From NCBI GenBank assembly GCA_010015655.1, contig ML976771.1, forward strand, positions 1 to 64,000: 64,000 nucleotides of DNA, given 5' to 3'. This document shows, piece by piece, positions 58,170 to 64,000 of the stretch. The notes beneath the pieces were generated by a model, which was not told the DNA's origin, made no database searches, and worked only from the letters and a program-made list of their open reading frames with translations. Source of the DNA: Bimuria novae-zelandiae CBS 107.79 (taxonomy: Eukaryota; Ascomycota; Dothideomycetes; Pleosporales; Didymosphaeriaceae). The first letter of the stretch is position 1. Each line of letters begins with the position of its first letter. A program made the position numbers and the translations under genes.

Positions 58170-58340
58170 TGTCAGATGGTATGATAAGTAGATGTTAATG
58201 CAACTTGATAGTATTTATTGTTTTTTCTTATATTCTCCACTGTGTTTAGTTGGTTTCGGATATTTTGCTAGTGTGCCAAGCCAAGTGGTCCCTACTTAAT
58301 TGTACAGATCTGACCTCACCGCAGCTTATTCTATCTGACA
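58170..58340 (-). repeat. 3' LTR of copia-3
   Basis: 171 bp with TG..CA ends and short terminal inverted repeats TGTCAGAT / ATCTGACA. It sits in the LINE reverse transcriptase. Confidence 0.85.
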
Positions 58341-58663
58341 CACCCCTTTAGCTTAGAAACTCTTTAAGCTGGCACTTATGCAATTATAAGGTCTTTAAGT
58401 TACTTTTAAATCTCCTTAAGAGGCACAGTATTTGTTACCTCCTTAGTCTCTACATTAACTAATCTAAGTTGTTAGAGAAAACCCTCCTACTTGCTCTTAA
58501 AGAGCACCTTTATAAGGCTATTAGCAATTATGTCCGCTGACTGCACATGCTCCACCTTAATCCTGCCTATAGATACTTCTTGTCAGATCTAGTGGTTGTG
58601 GACGTCCACATGCCGAAGTTTGGTTTAGAGGCGGGAAACCTCCTTACAGTCGTTTGCGAAATA

Positions 58664-60496
58664 ACGTAATCCACCAGTGAGCTGCGTACACCAGTGAGCT
58701 GCGCACCCCACTAAAACGCGTCACAACGCGTCCACCTTTTCAACTATAGCTTAATAACGACAAGCTTAATTACTATTAAAAGAAGGCAGACTTAGTCTTG
58801 CTTTTATCTTAATTAAGTCTTATCCTTATTAGTTAATTCGCGCTATAGCAGCAGCCTATAATGTCCTTAAATTAACCCTCTAGTCGCGCCACCGTGGTGT
58901 CTAAGCTAGAATTAAGATAACGTCTAACAAGCGCAAGCTATTGCCTTTTAAAGAGTAGTCTCTCGTTCGCTAGATCCTAGACCTTAATAGACGAGGCTTT
59001 CCACCCTATATTATTAATATGCGCTAAATGGCAAACGTCCTGCTTTAAGCTTAAGGCTAGATCCCGCCTCCACAGCCTATTAGTAAGAACTAGGTGTCAC
59101 GCTTTATTAATAGCTAGGTAAAGCTTATAACTAAGTAAGATAAGAAGCTACATGCTTAGCGTGTTCTCTATTAAGATCTAGTTAAGTTTAAAGCCTAGTT
59201 CGAGCTTGTTAAGGACACGCGTCAGAAGTACGGCATAATAGATAAGGACATATATAATTTTAATAAGATAGGATTTATGATAGGGGTCGCCAGCACGTCT
59301 AAGGTTATTATAAGCTCTAACAGAGTTAGGCGAGCAATTGCTATACAGCCTGGTAATCGCGACTAGGTTACAGCAATTAAATATGTTAGCGCGTTAGGCT
59401 GGGCGCTCTCGCCATTTATTATACTATCTAGAAAGCTATACTAAGCTAGCTAGTATTGGCTTATCCTAGGCGATTGGAGGCTTGCAGTAAGCGATAATAG
59501 CTAGATAATTAACGAGCTTAGCCTAAAATAGCTTAAGCACTTTAACTATTAGACCGCGTTGCGCTTAGCTAGAGCCTATCGCCTGCTTATTCTAGACGGC
59601 CATAGCAGCCATGCAACGCCTAAGTTTAATTAGTTCTATATAGAGAATAAGATTATTAGTCTCTGTATGCTAGCTCATAGCTTACATCTGCTACAGCCGC
59701 TAGATATTGCTTGCTACGCGCTGCTTAAAGCTACGTACAAACGCAAGATATCTAAGCTCGCGCGTAATTATATCTTTTATATTAATAAGTAGGAATTTCT
59801 TGATATTTACACGCGTATTAGGGCTTTAGTCTTTTTAGAGTAGTTAATTAAAAGTAGCTTTTAAGTAGTAGATCTTATCCTACACTATCCTAAGCGCGTC
59901 CTATTATTGCTTACTATAGTCTAAACGCTGTCTCCCCTAAGGCAAGAAGCTAATAGTAAGAGGCGCTAGACTACTAAGACGCTTTATATAGTTACTTAAC
60001 TATAGTAGCAAGCCTAGCTACTGCGTAGCTTCCTTAGTCGTTAATCGCAGAGCCCTACACGTCAGGCTCTAGGTTAGCTTATAAAAGGATGTTAGATAGC
60101 AATGCACTCTACGACAATCCTTACTAAGAAGAATACTAAGCTACGTTAGGCTAATTATCGCCGAGAGAAAAAGAGGCAACAGCGATAGTAGTATATTACT
60201 ACAGGAGGGACTCTTACAGGCTAGAAAGGTTAAAGGCTAGCTGCAGAGGCAGAAATAAGGGCGCAGGTAGATGTCCAGAGCCAGGCATCTTAGAGCTATT
60301 AGCAAGCACTACTAACGTGCTCAAAGTGCTATGTGCAAGGCCATAATAGGACTTAGTATATAAGCAATTAGGAATATTTTGTATATATATTTATATAGGT
60401 TTAATTTAGTTATTATTTAGCTATCTGTTAAAAAGGCGCACGCGTTTGGTGGGGTGCGCAGCTCACTGGTGTACGCAGCTCACTGGTGGATTACGT
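58664..60496 (+). mobile_element. pogo/Fot1-like element inside the mariner terminal repeat
   Basis: A 1,833-bp element with perfect 48-bp inverted repeats (58664-58711 and 60449-60496; ACGTAATCCACCAGTGAGCT...). TA flanks at 58662-58663 and 60497-60498. Each terminus has CCAGTGAGCTGCG(T/C)AC twice. The inner part CACCCCAC(T/C)AAA(A)CGCG is shared with the terminus of the element at 44435. A plus-strand transposase is RIP-broken. Confidence 0.94.
58745..60350 (+). pseudogene. Fot1-like DDE1 transposase pseudogene
   Basis: Plus strand. RAIAAAYNV-like helix-turn-helix at about 58845 ending SRHRGV; CENPB-type segment (RFINS at about 59100). The DDE core has YGIIDKDIYNFNKIGFMIGV (about 59240, first Asp), then TAIKYVSALG-stop-ALSPFI and WLILGDWRLAVSDNS (about 59455). 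Then come LLILDGHSSHATPKFN (about 59590, second Asp) and MLAHSLHLLQPLDIACYALL (about 59670). Basic C-terminal tail. Stops are all TAA/TAG. Confidence 0.82.
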
Positions 60497-60899
60497 TAGT
60501 GTTTCCACCTTTGTCAGCACGCTCGGTTGAATCCTTGGCCCCGCCCACAACCAAAATTCCTATAGTAATCGCGACTATACATTCACACACCCATGTAGTT
60601 TGCTTTGAAGGCTTTAAAGTATATGTAAATTACTATATTACATTAATACAAAAGTTACAAACGCGATATAGCACCCAGAGGTCGCAAACGGCCTGGTAAC
60701 TAGCTAGAGACCCACACATCTCGCCCCAAGCGCACCCGCAAGCCCCCCGCGCGCCTAGAGCAGTCCACGCCGCCAGCAGTGAATAGAAACACTAGAAAAG
60801 CTAAGAAGTAAAGTAAAAGGAAAGCTCTAACTCCGCCTCCTCCTCCTTCGCCTCTTAAGCTACCGTTATCCCTTTTAATCTAAATCCACTCGTCTCTCT

Positions 60900-62220
60900 C
60901 GGACCTGCTTAAGGATGACCTAGTTCAAACATCTAATTACGGTAGAATTAATAACGACGATAATATACTATTAGAGCCCCCTATAAAGTTTGCTTCCTAA
61001 TAGACTGCTTAATTAGGCAAGGAGATTCTCCCTTAGACGAAGTTAGAGTATCTTACTAAGTATACTAGGACTTATTCTATATAGGACGCTTAGTGTACTC
61101 GCATCTATAATTATCTCTATCCTTGTATTAGGAAAGTTTAAGCTGCTGTTGTAATAGTATATGCCATGGGCCAGAGAAAAGAGGAGTACTTTTTAAACAA
61201 GGTGGAGAGCCCTATTAAGTTGAGCAGCTATTTATAAATACTCCGTAGCCTTTATAAGAGATATAGGATAAAACAGTTAAATTTTAATATAGAACTTAAG
61301 ATGATTAAGGAGGAAACTTAAGAGCAAACACAGCAGTTATTATAAGGCTATACACTAAGTAGGACCCTAAGGAGAATCGCTAAGGGTGGGGGAGGGGGTA
61401 CAGCAACTAATCAGCAGCTTGCAATGCTTGGTAAAATAGTAGCTACGGAAGTAGTAAGTAAGAACTATATCCCTGGGTTTATAGAGCGTTAGTATTGCAA
61501 GAATACGTATTGCAGTAATAGTACTCTTACCTGCTACGTTCACAAGAGCAGCCTAGATAAGGTGGATCGAGTGGAGAACTATTACCCTCTTAATAGCCCT
61601 ACACTACGTTCATGGGCTAAGGACATAAAACAAGGAGAAGCTACTGTAGAGAAACCTAGTAATTAAGTATTTAAGATAATAAAGAGAGGCTATATTAATA
61701 AAATAAAGGCTAAGGGCAAAGAGCCAGCTGCTCCCCTAGCTAGAGACATTACTAGAGCAATTAGCTAGCTTGTTAATATTATGGCTATGCGAGAGCTCTC
61801 CAACCTCTAGCGTATAGGGTAGTTAGGAGAAATACCTCTCTATTTATCTCTACCCCAGGCTGCTCTATTAAGCCCGGTATTTACTAGTAGCCCTCCTAAT
61901 GCAAGAGATATAATAATAACTAGCTTCTTTGCTTAGTAGCGCTCTAAATTAGAGAAGGATTACTGTGAGTTTTTACGAAAGCTTGAGGCTTAGCTAGAGG
62001 AGGGCGACTAGGACTTTGATACAGTAAAGGACAAGAAGCTAATAATAAATAATATATAGCAGAGTTAGGCGGGAGCTAGTATAGGGCTTGGGACATTGTT
62101 TCGCATGCGGAAGCTTATAAAGGACTAGAAACAAGGTGTAAAGAGCAAGAGGCTTAGCATCTAGTACTAGTTTAATTATAGTACTAAGTTATAGCCAAAA
62201 CGGCCAGGTTAAGGGTGTTA
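60900..62220 (+). pseudogene. Mariner cargo ORF, uncharacterised, possible zinc finger
   Basis: Plus strand, convergent with the transposase. A continuous though stop-broken frame reads VIVYAMGQRKEEYFLNKVES (61166 ATG in frame), then GTATNQQLAMLGKIVATEVV. A Cys/His cluster follows, CKNTYCSNSTLTCYVHK (C-x4-C-x6-C-x2-H, about 61497-61550). Then come RVENYYPLNSPTLRSWAKDI, IKQGEATVEKPSN, ITRAIS, NIMAMRELSNL and a C-terminal FLRKLEA/RMRKLIKD region. About 440 codons if joined. The motif order and preserved frame show a real second gene, not chance. I cannot name the family. A DNA- or protein-binding accessory role for the element is a guess. Confidence 0.55.
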
Positions 62221-62329
62221 ATATATATACGTACATCTTAAGTTAGGCGCTAACTCTACCTAGTGTACCTTCACCCTAAATGCACGTCTTATACACTATA
62301 TCCTGCCTTTTTAAAGTAGCTAAAAAGGT

Positions 62330-63170
62330 TAGTACGGCACCTTATGCGTACGGCGTAATTAAGGAACTCTTTAAACATGTTAAATAGTAACTACGCCTTG
62401 TTGTTTCGCCGGAGCCATGTCTTAAGGTTATTAAAAGTCGCCTCAATCGGATTGAAATCGGGCGAATATGGGGGAAGAAACTCTAGGAGTACACTAGCTT
62501 CTTTACAGAGCTCTCGGACACGCTGAGTTCGATAGGAAGAGGCGTTGTCAAGGACTAGGATTAATTGCGGCCCTGGATAAGGCGTACACAACGGGAGCAC
62601 TTGATGTTAGAGAAACGCCTCAAAGAGCTCAGCCATAATGCTCCCCTGAATGATCATATAGGCAATGTAACTATCTACAGTAGCAGTAGGTAAGAGAGAC
62701 CGTCGTCGCGTACAAGCAACTGACCCTGTGACTCTGCAATCACTTCCCTCAGGTGCCCACCCCCTCTTTCTATCCCTAGTTCGTTTGGTAGCAGCAGATT
62801 TATCTAAGCACACGATTTGCTCTGCTCTCTAGTAAAGGGATCTGGCCTTCTATATTTTACGTAATTAAGAATTCCTCTCCTGTGCTCTCTTTTGTACTAC
62901 CTTACGAGACCACTAAGCCTCCTTAAGAGCGCGATACACTGTCTATATAGATATTTATATATTAAACTTATCGTAGAGGAAGTCTTGCATTTCGTCGAGG
63001 TAAGCTATAGGCTTATTATTAAGGAAATTAAAGAGAGCCTGTGGCAACGTTAGCTTAAAACCTTAATACTAAACCTATCCCTACTAACTTATTTATAAGT
63101 AGTAACAAGGGCTAGAGGCCTCCTAAGCCTTACAGTCCTTAGGGCTTTAGCTATTCTAAAGATGTCATGG
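62330..63170 (-). pseudogene. Tc1/mariner (DDE_3) transposase, mostly open
   Basis: Minus strand. N-terminal part with stops: AYLDEMQDFLYDKFNI (about 63000), TVYRALKEA. Then two long open pieces in one frame. The first is IVCLDKSAATKRTRDRKRGW (first Asp, about 62815) with TATVDSYIAYMIIQGSIMAE. The second, after one TAA, is LILVLDNASSYRTQRVRELC (second Asp) and LEFLPPYSPDFNPIEATFNN (third acidic residue in SPDxNPIE). These are the DDE motifs of fungal mariner transposases. The C-terminus ends in KTWLRRNNKA. Damage is lighter than in neighbouring elements. Confidence 0.88.
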
Positions 63171-63423
63171 TTCAATTAAACTTTCCTGATTGTTGGCCGG
63201 GAAATATGGAGATTACGAGAGATTTGGGATATATTATAACCTAGGGCGAGTTAAGACTCGATTCTGCGAATAGCTTTATCTGGGATAGCGCGCATAATTG
63301 ATATATATGGGGTTATGAGTATACAGTCGAGGTTTACTAGTAATATTTGGTGTGGGTGCGGACTAAGGATTCAAGCGAGCCGATGCTGACAAAGGTGGAA
63401 ACACTATTTCGCAAACGACTGTA

Positions 63424-64000
63424 GTTACTAGGCGTATAGTTTATTTATTATCGCACTAAATAGTGACTGTGCGCGCGTCTAGTTTAATCTTAAGTTCTTA
63501 AAGTAGACTTAAGACAAAGAGTGCTTCCTTAGCTACCTAAAAGAGAGCTAGCAGCTCGGCCTTAGTAGTTAATATTATTATAGTATCTTGTTTATTTGCT
63601 TTCCAGGCGATAAGACTGCTAAAGAGCTTAATAGCGTAACCTTAGGAGCTCTTGCGGTCTATTATATTGTTAGTAAATAATGCATCGCTTGTAATCTAAA
63701 GTCTAGTGTTACCTCTAAGCTATAGGGCTCGCTACTTTGTGCTTTAAAGGTATAGGAGAACTCGGTCTGCTGCGTCTTAGTGCTTAGTCCCTAGGTTTAA
63801 CAGAAATTAAGCTAATCGTGATGTTGCAAAGGCAATATCTAGCCTAGTAGTAACTATAGTAAAGAGCAGCGATCTAATCTTGCGTTAAAATTTATTAATT
63901 TTAGTTAGTGTTACTAACCCTTTCCTTAGTAGTAATTTAATCGCAGCTATTAGAGTGTCATGTTAAATGTTTATCTTGTCTACTAGTTGGCTAATCTTGT
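63424..64000 (-). pseudogene. copia-3 RNase H and reverse transcriptase part
   Basis: Continuation of copia-3. On the minus strand the sequence parallels copia-2 RNase H (19.0-19.3 kb), including the AWKA.KQDT and ANNTLDCKSSQGY regions, with more RIP damage. It runs to the window edge. Confidence 0.7.

Larger units (their letters stand above)
58647..63421 (-). mobile_element. Large Tc1/mariner element with an extra ORF
   Basis: Inverted repeats CAGTCGTTTGCGAAATAGTG... (38 bp): 63384-63421 is intact, and the left copy is split into 58647-58663 and 60499-60519 by a pogo element. TA flanks at 58645-58646 and 63422-63423. Without the pogo element it is 2.94 kb, long for a mariner. The 3' half holds a minus-strand transposase. 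The 5' half holds a second, plus-strand ORF pointing towards it. Confidence 0.88.
58170..64000 (-). mobile_element. Ty1/copia retrotransposon (copia-3), runs off the window
   Basis: LTR 58170-58340 (171 bp, TGTCAGATGG..CTATCTGACA). Next to it is the purine tract for minus-strand synthesis (ACACCCCTTT read on plus). The C-terminal end of pol then starts (58341-58646), is cut by a mariner element (58647-63421), and resumes at 63424 to the window end. Its RNase H / reverse transcriptase segments parallel copia-2 at 18.8-19.3 kb and 19.0-19.5 kb. The other LTR lies outside. Confidence 0.85.

Noticed and set aside
1..64000. tRNA, rRNA or CRISPR array
   Set aside because: No T-arm/anticodon pattern, rRNA core or regular spaced repeat array was seen by eye; a tRNAscan run would be decisive.

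Overview
The window reads as filamentous ascomycete nuclear DNA, most likely a dothideomycete (inference). Genes have several 45-75 bp introns with GT..AG ends and CTAAC/CTGAC-like branch sites. The transposons carry repeat-induced point mutation (RIP). Recognisable transposase and polyprotein frames are broken almost only by TAA and TAG, as expected from CpA to TpA change on both strands. The seven differences between the two LTRs of one copia element are all of this type. No tRNA, rRNA or CRISPR array was recognised.

Layout. 1-3.1 kb: an unknown ORF interrupted by a complete pogo-like element. 3.1-11.5 kb: degraded sequence with a possible MULE-like transposase relic, a broken chromodomain gene, an LTR-like patch and a diverged 110-130 bp repeat pair. 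11.5-31.3 kb: one large nest. A Ty3/gypsy chromovirus relic carries one hAT element (12.3-15.6 kb), and a second hAT (16.5-30.2 kb) sits in its LTR. That second hAT contains a copia element (16.5-27.1 kb), which contains another copia element in the opposite direction (18.3-23.6 kb). Target-site duplications support each of the four insertions. A pogo relic follows.

31.3-54.5 kb: a gene-bearing island of near-normal composition. It holds a BTB/POZ gene, a TLDc (OXR1-type) gene, a broken BTB gene, a complete pogo element with perfect 48-bp inverted repeats, and a 6-exon gene fusing a fungal STAND-type N-terminal domain to a divergent G-protein alpha domain. These are followed by a third, intact BTB gene, a Tc1/mariner element, a small hypothetical gene, a second complete pogo-type element, a 6-exon MFSD5/MOT2-like transporter, a membrane-anchored FkbM-like methyltransferase, a small hypothetical gene and a frameshifted M4 (protealysin-like) metallopeptidase pseudogene.

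54.5-64 kb: a second nest. A Tad1-like LINE is cut by a minus-strand copia element that runs off the window. That copia carries a large mariner element with an extra ORF, and the mariner has a pogo element inside its left terminal repeat.

The genes do not form one pathway. The island is a set of independent single genes in a repeat-rich accessory compartment. The best candidates for unusual biology are the STAND-N/G-alpha fusion, the mariner with a cargo ORF, the two pogo families sharing a terminal-repeat architecture, and the M4 peptidase relic.
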